The notes beneath the pieces were generated by a model. It saw only the letters and a list, made by a program, of their open reading frames with translations, searched no databases and was not told where the DNA came from. Positions 36,408-44,645 of a DNA stretch of 64,000 bases are shown here, in pieces; the first letter of the stretch is position 1, and every line of letters starts with the position of its first letter. The stretch is from Verrucomicrobia subdivision 3 bacterium UBA693. GTDB taxonomy: Bacteria > Verrucomicrobiota > Verrucomicrobiia > Limisphaerales > UBA8199. The stretch is taken from NCBI GenBank assembly GCA_002298785.1, contig DBMR01000071.1, positions 1-64,000 of the forward strand, read 5' to 3'. The position numbers and the translations under genes were made by a program.

Positions 36408-37769
36408 CTAAACTTCGATTCCGTAAGCTTTGATCTTGTTGTAGAGGGTCTGGCGGCCGATCCCGAGGCGCTTAGCGGTTTCGAGCTTGTTCCCGCCGGT
36501 CTCCTTTAGCATCTGCACGATCGCGTTGCGCTCCACCCCTTCCAGCAGGGTGAAGTTGGTGTCCTGGCTTTCCTCGACCGAGCTGCGGAATTTGGTGACC
36601 GAAAGATCGCCCGCCTCAACCATGTCCCCTTCGCAAAGCAACACCGCCCGTTGGACTTCGTTTTGAAGCTGCCGAACATTACCCGGCCAGTCGAAGTTCG
36701 TCAGCCGCTCGATGGCCGCGGGACTGAAACCACGCAGCACCCGGTTGGCCTGGGCGGCGAACCGGCGCAGAAAATTGTTGGCCAACGGCATGATGTCCTC
36801 GCGTCGCTCGCGCAAGGGCGGCAGAAATACTGAAATGGCGCTGATCCGGTAAAACAGGTCTTCGCGCAGCTTGCCGTCCTTGATGGCTTCCTCGGGCCGA
36901 CGATTCGTGGCGGCGATGATCCGGCAGTTGGTGCGATAAGCAGTCTTGCCGCCCACCGGGCGAACCTCTTGATCCTGAAGCACCCGTAGCAACTTGCTTT
37001 GGGTATCAACCGGCATCTCGGAAATCTCATCGAGGAACAGCGTGCCTCCTTCCGCCTGGCGGAACAGGCCGTCGCGATCACTGTGGGCGCCCGTGAACGC
37101 GCCTTTAACCGAGCCGAACAGCTCGCTTTCGATCAATTCCCGCGGCAGCGCCGCACAATTAATCTTGATGATGCGGTTCTTGCTGCGCGGACTAAAGGCA
37201 TGCACCAGGTCGGCAATGACTTCCTTGCCCGAACCGCTCTCGCCGGTAATCAGCACTGTGACATCGCTCGGCGCAATTCGTTCCACCGTGCGCACCACAT
37301 CCCGCATCGTGGGGCTCTGAAACACGGGCGAGGTTCCCCCGCTAATGGTTTCGAGCGCCCGCCGCAGCACCCCGGTCTCTTCGGTCTGCTGCCGACGCTC
37401 CATCGCGTTGTTCAAATCCGCGAGGAGCTTTTCGCCATCCCAATGCGCCCCTTTGCGAATGAAATTGAAAGCGCCACGTTTCGTGGCTTCCACCGCCCAG
37501 GAAACGGCTTCCGTCTCGGGCGCCGCGCCGGTAAGGATAATGACCTCGGTCTCGGGCCAGCGTTTCTTGATCGCCGGCAATTCGTCCAGGCCATTACAAT
37601 CGCCCAGATCGACGTCCAGCAGTATCACCTCCGGCTGTTCGCCGGCGTAAGCCCTTTGCAACGCCGCTCCGCTGTCGATTTCCGTCACCTCGTATCGCTC
37701 CCCCAACAGCGCGCGCACGAGCAATCGAAACGCCGCGTCATTATCTACGATTAGAACTTTGCCCTTCAT
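36408..37769 (-). CDS. NtrC-family sigma-54-dependent response regulator
   Basis: A 453-residue activator. The receiver domain (about 1-120) carries D52 in ILLDVDLGD. The AAA+ domain (about 150-385) has Walker A GESGSGKE and an intact sigma-54 contact loop GAFTGA, followed by GGTLFLDEISEMP (Walker B). The C-terminal Fis-type helix-turn-helix (GNKLETAKRLGIGRQTLYNKI) ends at residue 453. Its start overlaps the stop of the amidotransferase gene by 4 bp (ATGA). No histidine kinase is in the same gene row, so its sensor must be elsewhere or it may respond to another signal. Confidence 0.95.
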   Translation of the reverse strand: MKGKVLIVDNDAAFRLLVRALLGERYEVTEIDSGAALQRAYAGEQPEVILLDVDLGDCNGLDELPAIKKRWPETEVIILTGAAPETEAVSWAVEATKRGAFNFIRKGAHWDGEKLLADLNNAMERRQQTEETGVLRRALETISGGTSPVFQSPTMRDVVRTVERIAPSDVTVLITGESGSGKEVIADLVHAFSPRSKNRIIKINCAALPRELIESELFGSVKGAFTGAHSDRDGLFRQAEGGTLFLDEISEMPVDTQSKLLRVLQDQEVRPVGGKTAYRTNCRIIAATNRRPEEAIKDGKLREDLFYRISAISVFLPPLRERREDIMPLANNFLRRFAAQANRVLRGFSPAAIERLTNFDWPGNVRQLQNEVQRAVLLCEGDMVEAGDLSVTKFRSSVEESQDTNFTLLEGVERNAIVQMLKETGGNKLETAKRLGIGRQTLYNKIKAYGIEV

Positions 37770-38548
37770 AACTTAGGTTTCCGACAGCCCCCGCATGCCT
37801 GCGCGAACGCGTGAAAAATCGCTCGGTGCTCTGGATGCCGGCCAACCAGACGCTCCGGATGAAATTGCACGCTCAATAGAAAAGCCGGCCCAGCGGCTTC
37901 GCCAGGTCCCTTCTCGAGGACCTCCACCACCCCATCCGTACTTCTACCGACTACTTGCAAAGATGATGCCACTTTTGCCACCGCCTGGTGGTGTGTGCTA
38001 TTCACGCCTAAGGACTGCTTGCCCATTATTTTGGCGAGTAACGACCCGGGTGTCAATGTCACTTCATGAACAATCTGGCTGCGGTTCTCCATTTGCCTAT
38101 GATTCACATTGCTCGGCACTTGGGTGGGCAGGTCCAAGTACAAAGTCCCTCCCAGCGCTACGTTCAATACCTGGTGCCCCCGGCAGATGGCCAGTAACGG
38201 TTTTCGCTGCGCGAACACCTCACGCACCAACAGCAACTCCCGCAAGTCGCGTTTCCCGCCGTCCGGAGTTAGTGTGGCCAGCGCTTTCTGTTTCGCCGGC
38301 GTTCCCGGCGCATAAATCTCCGGGTCGATGTCTTCTCCTCCCGTCAATAGCACCCCGTCGCAGCGCGCCACGCACTCCGCGATGGTCGATTCGCAGACGG
38401 TATTCGGCATGGTTATCGGGATCGTCCCCGCTCCCAGCAACGCTTCCTGGTAGGTTTCAGAAAGCGCTATCGACATATCCCCGAACTCGTCCCCCTTCTT
38501 TTCGATGTTAGGAGAAACCAGGACGAATGGGCGAGTCGGAACCCTCAT
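37766..38548 (-). CDS. Class I amidotransferase-like peptidase C26 (PuuD-type)
   Basis: A 260-residue protein of the gamma-glutamyl-gamma-aminobutyrate hydrolase family. The nucleophile elbow is LLAICRGHQVLNVALGG (Cys in CRGHQ), with oxyanion elements in LLTGGEDIDPEIY and the His/Glu pair in VQFHPERL. The NVNHRQ and VNSTHHQAV segments are typical of PuuD. PuuD works in putrescine degradation; the family also includes other glutamine amidotransferase-like hydrolases, so the exact substrate is open. ATGA overlaps link it to the gene on each side, indicating translational coupling. Confidence 0.88.
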   Translation of the reverse strand: MRVPTRPFVLVSPNIEKKGDEFGDMSIALSETYQEALLGAGTIPITMPNTVCESTIAECVARCDGVLLTGGEDIDPEIYAPGTPAKQKALATLTPDGGKRDLRELLLVREVFAQRKPLLAICRGHQVLNVALGGTLYLDLPTQVPSNVNHRQMENRSQIVHEVTLTPGSLLAKIMGKQSLGVNSTHHQAVAKVASSLQVVGRSTDGVVEVLEKGPGEAAGPAFLLSVQFHPERLVGRHPEHRAIFHAFAQACGGCRKPKL

Positions 38549-38826
38549 GATTCGTCAGGGATTTCGGCCCCGGGATAGCGATCCCGAATCATGCTCATCA
38601 CCCGACCTTCCTCTTCCGGTCGGAGAAAACCTCTATTGATGCGGCGCCGAACGCCGTCGAGTAATTCCAACCAGTCCTCGAGGCATGGTTGCTCGACCGA
38701 CTGCCATTGATCGAAGCGCTTCTCTCGCAAAAAGAAACGCCATTCACGCCCTACGTGTTGAGCGTACACTTGCAGGCTGATGCCGTCATCCGTCTCCCGC
38801 TTCCAACTGATCTCCGCTTTAGCCAT
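38545..38826 (-). CDS. Small conserved-type protein of unknown function (93 aa)
   Basis: A 93-residue protein rich in charged and aromatic residues: ISWKRETDDGISLQVYAQHVG, EWRFFLREKRFDQW, LEDWLELLDGVRRRI and a C-terminal EEGRVMSMIRDRYPGAEIP. There are no membrane or signal segments. The fold looks mixed beta then alpha. It ends with a 4-bp ATGA overlap onto the amidotransferase start and begins 15 bp after ispF, which argues for a real gene. I do not recognise a named family. Confidence 0.75.
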   Translation of the reverse strand: MAKAEISWKRETDDGISLQVYAQHVGREWRFFLREKRFDQWQSVEQPCLEDWLELLDGVRRRINRGFLRPEEEGRVMSMIRDRYPGAEIPDES

Positions 38827-38841
38827 GTTCGCTCCCCTGGT

Positions 38842-39318
38842 TCAGGGCAAATCCACACTGGCCACCGCCATCGCCGCAATTCCTTCTTCGCGTCCGATGA
38901 ATCCCAGATGCTCGTTTGTCGTGGCTTTGATCCCGACCTGACCGACCGCCAATTGCAAGGCTTTGGCGATGTTCTGCTTCATTTTCGCCGCATGCGGGTA
39001 GACTTTCGGTGCCTGGGCAATAATGGTGGCATCCACGTTCACAATCCGCCCGCCGCGAGCGGCGATGACGCGCGCTGCTTCCTCCAGGAAAACCTTGCTG
39101 GGAGCGCCCTTCCAGCGCGGATCGGTGTTGGGGAAGAAGTGCCCGATATCCTGCTCGCCCACCGCGCCCAACACGGCATCGCAAATGGCGTGCATCAGCA
39201 CGTCCGCGTCTGAGTGACCGTCCAACCCCTTGGAGTGCGGTATCTCCACCCCTCCAAGGATAAGCTGGCGACCGGCGACAAACGCATGCACATCATAACC
39301 TATCCCAACGTGAACCAT
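38842..39318 (-). CDS. ispF: 2-C-methyl-D-erythritol 2,4-cyclodiphosphate synthase
   Basis: A 158-residue enzyme of the non-mevalonate isoprenoid pathway, forming MEcPP from CDP-ME 2-phosphate. Start 39318 (MVHVGIGYDVHAF) was chosen because the metal-binding DVH is normally at residues 8-10. The open frame from 39360 adds 14 residues with no family match. Other motifs are GLDGHSDADVLMHAICDA (metal His and base), DIGHFFPNTDPRWKG and the C-terminal KATTNEHLGFIGREEGIAAMA. It heads the compact minus-strand row with the 93-aa gene, the amidotransferase, the NtrC regulator and gmd. Confidence 0.96.
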   Translation of the reverse strand: MVHVGIGYDVHAFVAGRQLILGGVEIPHSKGLDGHSDADVLMHAICDAVLGAVGEQDIGHFFPNTDPRWKGAPSKVFLEEAARVIAARGGRIVNVDATIIAQAPKVYPHAAKMKQNIAKALQLAVGQVGIKATTNEHLGFIGREEGIAAMAVASVDLP

Positions 39319-39444
39319 GCGCTCAATATAGGGTCGGAGCGCAGTGGGACCAAGAAACATTTGCCGGAGAAATGCTTAGCGGATCGGCTGGACGAAGCGC
39401 CGGAATAACGAAAACCCGGCGTCGGTAGGAAGCAACTGGCAGCG

Positions 39445-40653
39445 TCACCCCTCGGGCGGTGACCCCGCCGATTGCTGAGTCCGGGACGCCACGGGCAGGG
39501 TGAAATAAAAAGTTGCTCCTTTGCCGGGCTCACTCCTGGCCCACACGCGGCCGTCGTGGCTTTGCACGATGTGTTTCACAATCGACAATCCCAGCCCTGT
39601 GCCGCCCTGCTCTCGTGACCGAGCCTTATCAACCCGATAAAAGCGTTCGAAGATCCTTTCCAACGCCTCGGGGGCAATCCCGGGACCGTCATCCGCCACG
39701 GAGCATTCCACCTGCTGATGCTCGGCCGACCGGGCGGAAACGAACACGTGACCTCCGGGTCGCCCATACTTGTTCGCATTATCGACGAGGTTGGTGAGCA
39801 CTTGTTCCAGCCGCACGGGATCCGCGTTTACGGTGAGCTCCGGGATGTCGGAGCGGAGTTCGGTACCGCGGTTGAGGGCGCGAGGCCGGAGATCCGCCAG
39901 CACCTTCTCCACCAACTCGCGGAGCCGAACCGGCTGCAATTGCAGCGGCAATCGCCCGGATTCGAGCTCGGAAATCGTCAGCAAATCTTCAATCAACAGC
40001 CGCAACCGATCGGCATTGCGGTCGATGGTATGGAGGAATTTTCCGGCCACCTCGGGGTTGTCGCGGGCGCCGTCCAGGAGCGTTTCGACGTAGCCTTTTA
40101 TCAGCGAAAGCGGCGTGCGCAATTCATGGCTTACGTTGGCCACGAAATCTTTGCGCGCACGTTCCACCTGCTTCAGCCGGGTGACGTCGTGGAATACCAG
40201 CAGGACGCCGCTCGATTGGCCAGCGCCATCAAGAATTGCGGCCGCATTGACCTCCAACCATCGCTCGGCGGGGGTCGAGATTCGAATTTCACTGCTGGCC
40301 ACGGGTTCATCTGAAGTCAGCCCCTGCACCAGGGCCGCCAATTCATGGCGGCGCAGGGCTTCCATCAGAGTGCGGGAATGGATGTCCTCAGTAAGGCCGA
40401 AAAGCCGGCCCAGGGCTCGATTACTCAGTTGCACCCGCCCCTCGCGGTCGAGAAGAATTAAACCTTCGGTCATGCCGTTGAGCATTGCGTCCTGCCGCAA
40501 TTCAAGCTGGCGCTGGGCCTGCGAATGCTGCTCGGCGACACGCTGCAAGGACAAAGCGGCGCGCTTTTCCTCCGCCCGGTAACGCGCGCGCCACCAAAAA
40601 TGCAGCGCCACGAGGGCTCCGGCGAGGACCAAGGCTATTGCGGGCCAAAACAT
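39445..40653 (-). CDS. PhoR-like membrane sensor histidine kinase
   Basis: A 402-residue kinase. One N-terminal transmembrane helix (about residues 3-20), a short coiled region, a PAS domain (about 55-165; GLILLDREGRVQLSNRA), and the HisKA domain with H176 in VANVSHELRTPLS. The ATPase domain has N-box VLTNLVDNANKYG, DDGPGI, FYRVD and GGTGLGLSIVKHIV. The layout matches PhoR of phosphate sensing, but no pst or phoU gene is in view, so the stimulus is inferred only. It follows the PhoB-type regulator by 58 bp. Confidence 0.93.
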   Translation of the reverse strand: MFWPAIALVLAGALVALHFWWRARYRAEEKRAALSLQRVAEQHSQAQRQLELRQDAMLNGMTEGLILLDREGRVQLSNRALGRLFGLTEDIHSRTLMEALRRHELAALVQGLTSDEPVASSEIRISTPAERWLEVNAAAILDGAGQSSGVLLVFHDVTRLKQVERARKDFVANVSHELRTPLSLIKGYVETLLDGARDNPEVAGKFLHTIDRNADRLRLLIEDLLTISELESGRLPLQLQPVRLRELVEKVLADLRPRALNRGTELRSDIPELTVNADPVRLEQVLTNLVDNANKYGRPGGHVFVSARSAEHQQVECSVADDGPGIAPEALERIFERFYRVDKARSREQGGTGLGLSIVKHIVQSHDGRVWARSEPGKGATFYFTLPVASRTQQSAGSPPEG

Positions 40654-40711
40654 GACGCCTCCTTATACCATACCGCGTGATCCGTGAAAACCAGGACGGA
40701 CCGGGACCGGC

Positions 40712-41401
40712 TTAATTTTCGGCGAAACGATAACCCACCCCGCGGATGGTGTTCAGGTGTTTGGCGGCGGGTCCCAGCTTTTCGCGGAGCCTTCGCATGT
40801 GCGTGTCGACCGTCCGGCTGTCAACCAGGCTGTTGTATTCCCAGACGTCGCGCAGCAATTGATCGCGGGACTGCACCCGGCCGCGGCGCTGGGCCAATAC
40901 CGCCAGCAGTTTGAATTCCGTCGCCGTCAGCTCAATGGCCTTGCCTTTCCAACTCACCAGGTGGCGGGGTTCATCGATAAGCAAATCCCCCAGGGTCAGC
41001 ACACTCCCGGACTCCTCCGCAGGGGCTCCGCGCTGCAGTATTTTCCGAATCCGCAGTACCAGCTCACGCGGGCTGAACGGTTTGGTGATGTAATCATCCG
41101 CGCCCAATTCCAGGCCCAATACACGGTCAATTTCAGCCGCTTTAGCGGTGAGCATGATAATGGGGATGGCGGCGGTCGCGGGATCGCGGCGGAGCAGTTT
41201 GCACACCTCGAGCCCGTCGATCTCCGGCAGCATCAGGTCGAGCACAATGAGGTTGGGCATGCCGGAACGGGCCTTGCGGATGGCTTCCGCCCCGTCGGCT
41301 GCTGTCAGGACGTTAAAGCCGGCCTGATCCAGATTGAACTGTACCAGTTCAACCGCCTCGGGCTCATCGTCCACCACCAGGATTCTAGGTCTCACGGCCA
41401 T
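40712..41401 (-). CDS. OmpR/PhoB-type response regulator
   Basis: A 229-residue regulator from ATG 41401 (MAVRPRILVVDDE). A TTG-initiated longer frame to 41437 adds residues that do not belong to the receiver. The phosphoacceptor is D55 (LIVLDLMLPEIDG), with VVDDE at the N-terminus. The winged-helix domain includes LTATEFKLLAVLAQRRGRV and SRTVDTHMRRLREKLG, ending GVGYRFAE. It pairs with the kinase downstream. The PhoB-like LTLGDLLIDEPRHLVSWKG linker strand supports the PhoB rather than the KdpE type. Confidence 0.93.
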   Translation of the reverse strand: MAVRPRILVVDDEPEAVELVQFNLDQAGFNVLTAADGAEAIRKARSGMPNLIVLDLMLPEIDGLEVCKLLRRDPATAAIPIIMLTAKAAEIDRVLGLELGADDYITKPFSPRELVLRIRKILQRGAPAEESGSVLTLGDLLIDEPRHLVSWKGKAIELTATEFKLLAVLAQRRGRVQSRDQLLRDVWEYNSLVDSRTVDTHMRRLREKLGPAAKHLNTIRGVGYRFAEN

Positions 41402-41476
41402 CTGCTTAGCATGGCCCAGGTTACGGAACAACGCCAAGGCGGTGACGGTTTTGTGACAAAACCGTTACGAGCCGCC

Positions 41477-42817
41477 TCAAGACAACCCTTTGATCTGCCA
41501 GCCTTCACGATAGGTCCGGCGCACAAAAGGGTTCGCTTCCGCCTGGTCAAACTGCAGCATCGCGCTGTTCCAGTTCAACGTGGTCTTCGGGAACCGCGAG
41601 GCCACCCCGCCCAAAAGCACCGCCTCGGTCAGCGGCCCGGCATACTGCAACCGGGCGGATGTCTGCGCTTTGCCTTTGCATGCCTGTACAAACTCGCCCC
41701 AGTGATCGCCGCCTTCCGCTTCCGGGAGCTTGATCGCCTGGAACTTCTTGTCGGGATAAAGTTGCGGACGGGAGATGTGCGGCAGCACCATCGTGCCGCT
41801 GGTACCCACGAAGATCGATCCCGTATTCGGGCGTTCATCGCCCTCGAGCAACGCCAGGACCTCTGCCGGCGGCTTCTGTTCCCCGTCATACCAGGTTACG
41901 TTGATGGTCTTGTCGGCGGTATAGGACGTACCCGGAAACTCGTAATGTATCTTGGAATCCATCGCCCAGTTCCCGTTGGCCGGGGCTGCGCCTTCCGACC
42001 GCACGGTAATCGGGGCTCCCAACTCGAGGGCGGTGAAGACCGGGTCAAAGATATGGCAGCCCATGTCGCCAAAGGTGCCGGTGCCGAAATCGAGACGTTT
42101 GCGCCAGTTGGCTGGGTGGTAGTAGCCATTGCCGATGAACGGACGCGGCTGGCAAACTCCGAGCCACAGATCCCAATCCAGCCCCTTTGGCACCGGATCC
42201 GATCCCGTGGGTGCCCCACCGGTGTCGCCCCAGGATTTAGGACACCATGAATGCACTTCCTTGATCTTCCCGATGATCCCGCTTTGAACGATGATCACTC
42301 CCAGCCGATAAACCGCGGTGGAATGAATCTGAATCCCCATCTGGGTCACGAGCTTGGGTTGCCGCTCGGCGAACCGAGTGAGTTGTCGCACTTCATACAG
42401 GTCATGCGCGAGCGGCTTCTGGACGTAAACATGTTTGCCCATTTGCATCGCCCGCATTGCGATCGACGCGTGCATGTGATCCGGCGTCGAGACGTTCACC
42501 GAATCCAGATTCTTGCCTTCCTTCTCCAGCAACACCCGCCAGTCCTGGTAAATGCGGGTTTGCGGAAATTGTTTGCGCACCAAATCGGTCCGGGACAGGT
42601 CTACGTCCGCCACCGCCACCAGTTCGAGGGCGTTCTTATATTTCGTCAGTTCGTTCAGATCAGCCCAAGCCATGCCGTTGGCGCCAAAGCTGGCGTGCCG
42701 CAGCACGCTCGACGGAGGACGCGCCGCCCAGCCACTGGTGACCCAGGGGGCCGCCAGCGTCGCCACGCCCAAACTTTTAAGGAAGGACCGCCTCGAAACA
42801 CCGGTTTTGAAATTCAT
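41477..42817 (-). CDS. Tat-exported Gfo/Idh/MocA family oxidoreductase
   Basis: A 446-residue protein with a twin-arginine signal (SRRSFLKSLGVATLAAPWV, residues about 8-26). Start ATG 42817 is preferred to an upstream TTG. The Rossmann fold has SFGANGMAWADL and VAVADVDLSRTD, and VYVQKPLAHDLYEVRQL provides the EKP-like motif, with Q in place of E (QKP). This is frequent in the exported subgroup. The substrate domain contains GTGTFGDMGCHIFDPVF and GGDHWGEFVQA. Only moderately similar to the protein at 13793-15088. Substrate unknown. Confidence 0.9.
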   Translation of the reverse strand: MNFKTGVSRRSFLKSLGVATLAAPWVTSGWAARPPSSVLRHASFGANGMAWADLNELTKYKNALELVAVADVDLSRTDLVRKQFPQTRIYQDWRVLLEKEGKNLDSVNVSTPDHMHASIAMRAMQMGKHVYVQKPLAHDLYEVRQLTRFAERQPKLVTQMGIQIHSTAVYRLGVIIVQSGIIGKIKEVHSWCPKSWGDTGGAPTGSDPVPKGLDWDLWLGVCQPRPFIGNGYYHPANWRKRLDFGTGTFGDMGCHIFDPVFTALELGAPITVRSEGAAPANGNWAMDSKIHYEFPGTSYTADKTINVTWYDGEQKPPAEVLALLEGDERPNTGSIFVGTSGTMVLPHISRPQLYPDKKFQAIKLPEAEGGDHWGEFVQACKGKAQTSARLQYAGPLTEAVLLGGVASRFPKTTLNWNSAMLQFDQAEANPFVRRTYREGWQIKGLS

Positions 42818-42977
42818 GCGCAAGGAAAAGACTTTTTGCCGTAATGCGTCAAGGTAAAACCAAAACGCGTCGCCGGCGCCCGGGGGCTTTTTCTAGCTTT
42901 TTTAATTGCCGAGATCCTGACTATGCTCTCCGGCCACCAGTGCGGCCATCGTCCGCATTGAGCCGCAACCGATAGCC

Positions 42978-43661
42978 ATGGCTGCCAAAAACACGAATCG
43001 CCTCGCTCACGAGCGCGCCCTCTGGGCGCAAGGCACGAAATTTGTGGCCGGAGCGGACGAAGCCGGGTGCGGGCCCCTGGCGGGACCGGTGGTGGCTGCC
43101 GCAGTCATGTTTCCCTGCGCCTGGGCCGAAGCCGGAATCGCCCACAGTTTGCACGGCCTCAACGACTCCAAGCAGCTTTCTGAAGCCGACCGCGAAAACT
43201 ACTTCAACCATCTGACTTCCTTGACTGAGGTTCGTTCCGCAATTGTGATCGTGGATGTGGAAACGATTGACCGGATCAACATCCGGCAGGCGGCGTGGCG
43301 CGGCATGAAAGACGCCCTGGACCGACTGGATCCGCGGCCAGAGCACGCACTGATCGATGGGTTGCGCATCAAGTGGCTGCCCTATCCTCAAACGGCGCTC
43401 GTTCAAGGCGATGCCAAAAGCTACTCGATCGCCGCCGCGAGCGTGCTCGCGAAAGTCACCCGGGACCGGTTAATGAAGGATTTTGACGCCCAATACCCCG
43501 GCTACGGGTTCGCTGACCACAAAGGGTATGGCACGCCCCAGCATTATGCCGCCATAACGCAACTGGGCCCCTGCCCCATCCACCGGAAATCATTCTCCCC
43601 TTTCCGTGCAAAAGAAATGGAATTACCGCTTTTTCAGAATCCACTGAGCGATAATTACTAA
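42978..43661 (+). CDS. rnhB: Ribonuclease HII
   Basis: A 227-residue enzyme that removes RNA from RNA-DNA hybrids and single ribonucleotides from DNA. The catalytic D27 and E28 lie in GADEAGCGPLAGPVVAAA, where Cys replaces the usual Arg of DEAGRGP. The third and fourth acidic residues are in HALIDGLRI and in the DFDAQYPGYGFADHKGYGT segment. The Tyr-containing KGYGTPQHYAAI motif, which senses the ribonucleotide junction, is intact. It lies 9 bp from the 3' end of the convergent tRNA-Thr gene. Confidence 0.95.
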   Translation: MAAKNTNRLAHERALWAQGTKFVAGADEAGCGPLAGPVVAAAVMFPCAWAEAGIAHSLHGLNDSKQLSEADRENYFNHLTSLTEVRSAIVIVDVETIDRINIRQAAWRGMKDALDRLDPRPEHALIDGLRIKWLPYPQTALVQGDAKSYSIAAASVLAKVTRDRLMKDFDAQYPGYGFADHKGYGTPQHYAAITQLGPCPIHRKSFSPFRAKEMELPLFQNPLSDNY

Positions 43662-43670
43662 GAAGAAAAG

Positions 43671-43745
43671 TGGAGCCAATGAGTGGGATCGAACCACCGA
43701 CCTACGGTTTACGAAACCGTTGCTCTGCCACTGAGCTACATTGGC
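43671..43745 (-). tRNA. tRNA-Thr (anticodon CGT)
   Basis: A 75-nt cloverleaf on the minus strand. The acceptor stem is GCCAATG/CATTGGC with discriminator T and an encoded CCA. The D stem is GCTC/GAGC. The anticodon stem ACGGT/ACCGT encloses loop TTCGTAA, with anticodon CGT at 43711-43713, reading ACG (Thr). The T stem GGTGG/CCACT encloses TTCGATC. All stems pair, with one G-U in the T stem. Confidence 0.96.
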
Positions 43746-43883
43746 ACCCCGAGCCGCAAAAACCAGGGAATCCCGGAAATATCGGCCCGTCTCACTAAGG
43801 CACAGATCATACAAGATCGGTCAGATCGATGCAAGCAGATGCGGAAATTTGGAAATTTGCGCGGAGCCAGGGGCAGAGAGCAG

Positions 43884-43907
43884 ACCGGCAATCCATCGAA
43901 TGCCGGT
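43884..43907 (-). terminator. Stem-loop after the NarL-type regulator gene
   Basis: ACCGGCA (43884-43890) and TGCCGGT (43901-43907) form a perfect 7-bp stem with a 10-nt loop, 4 bp past the stop codon of the regulator at 43911-44564. No T-run follows. It may mark the 3' end of the 18-kb gene block. Confidence 0.4.
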
Positions 43908-43910
43908 TGA

Positions 43911-44564
43911 TCACAACCGGGAGCGGTTGCAATAGGCGAATTTCAACAGGCTGTGACTGCCGCTGAGTCCGAGCTTGTTGCTTGCGTTTTGACGGTGCGT
44001 TTCGACTGTGCGGACGGCGCACCCCAGCAGCTCCGCGATTTCCTTGCTGGTGCGGTCATCCGCGATGTGCTTGAGAATCCGGCGCTCAGCCGGGGTGAGT
44101 TGCTCCAAACCCGGTTTTTCCTGCCGCAGCGATTCGTGGCGACGATGACGCAACGCCAGCAACCCGGAAAGCGTGGGACTGATGAAGGTCCGCTCGGCGG
44201 CTACCGCCCGTATTGCCGCCAGCAACTCCTCGACGGCGTTTTCCTTGAGGACGTAGGCCCGGATGCCAATACTGAGCGCTGTATTCAGCAATTCCTCATC
44301 TTCGTGCATCGTTAAGAGCACCATCCGGGTGGCAGAATTCTTACCGGCCAGTGCCCGCACGACCTCGAGCCCGGTCAGCTTTGGCATCCGCTCATCCAGG
44401 ATCGCGATATCCGGACGGAGCTCCTGGATCAGGCGCAGGGCCTCCTCCCCGTTTCCGGCTTGCCCGACCATTTGCAGCCCTGGGTCGCTTTCGATGACCT
44501 CGCATAGGCCCCGCCGGAAAATGGGGTGATCGTCCGCGATCAAAATTTTCAACGGTATACTCAT
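43911..44564 (-). CDS. NarL/FixJ-type response regulator
   Basis: A 217-residue regulator with phosphoacceptor D57 (IAILDERMPKLTG), DD at 11-12 in ILIADDHPIFRRGL, and the receiver's switch Thr/Lys region (MVLLTMHEDEE, AYVLKENAVEELL). The LuxR helix-turn-helix (about 150-210) has LTPAERRILKHIADDRTSKEI (the family's LTxRE variant) and VRTVETHRQNASNKLG. Its gene lies 81 bp after the Reg_prop kinase, its likely partner. It is the last gene of the minus-strand block that starts at 62183. Confidence 0.93.
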   Translation of the reverse strand: MSIPLKILIADDHPIFRRGLCEVIESDPGLQMVGQAGNGEEALRLIQELRPDIAILDERMPKLTGLEVVRALAGKNSATRMVLLTMHEDEELLNTALSIGIRAYVLKENAVEELLAAIRAVAAERTFISPTLSGLLALRHRRHESLRQEKPGLEQLTPAERRILKHIADDRTSKEIAELLGCAVRTVETHRQNASNKLGLSGSHSLLKFAYCNRSRL

Positions 44565-44645
44565 TGGGTGACCGACCCAAGGTAATGGACAAGCGGTCTC
44601 GACGCAAATGCCGGAGCCCAGTTTTTGCCACCAACTGGAAGCAGG

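Noticed and set aside
43671..43910. Integration site next to tRNA-Thr
   Set aside because: No integrase, no repeated tRNA 3' end and no foreign gene content on either side.
43683..43935. Short open frames across the tRNA-Thr gene
   Set aside because: They overlap a perfect tRNA cloverleaf and have no coding signature.
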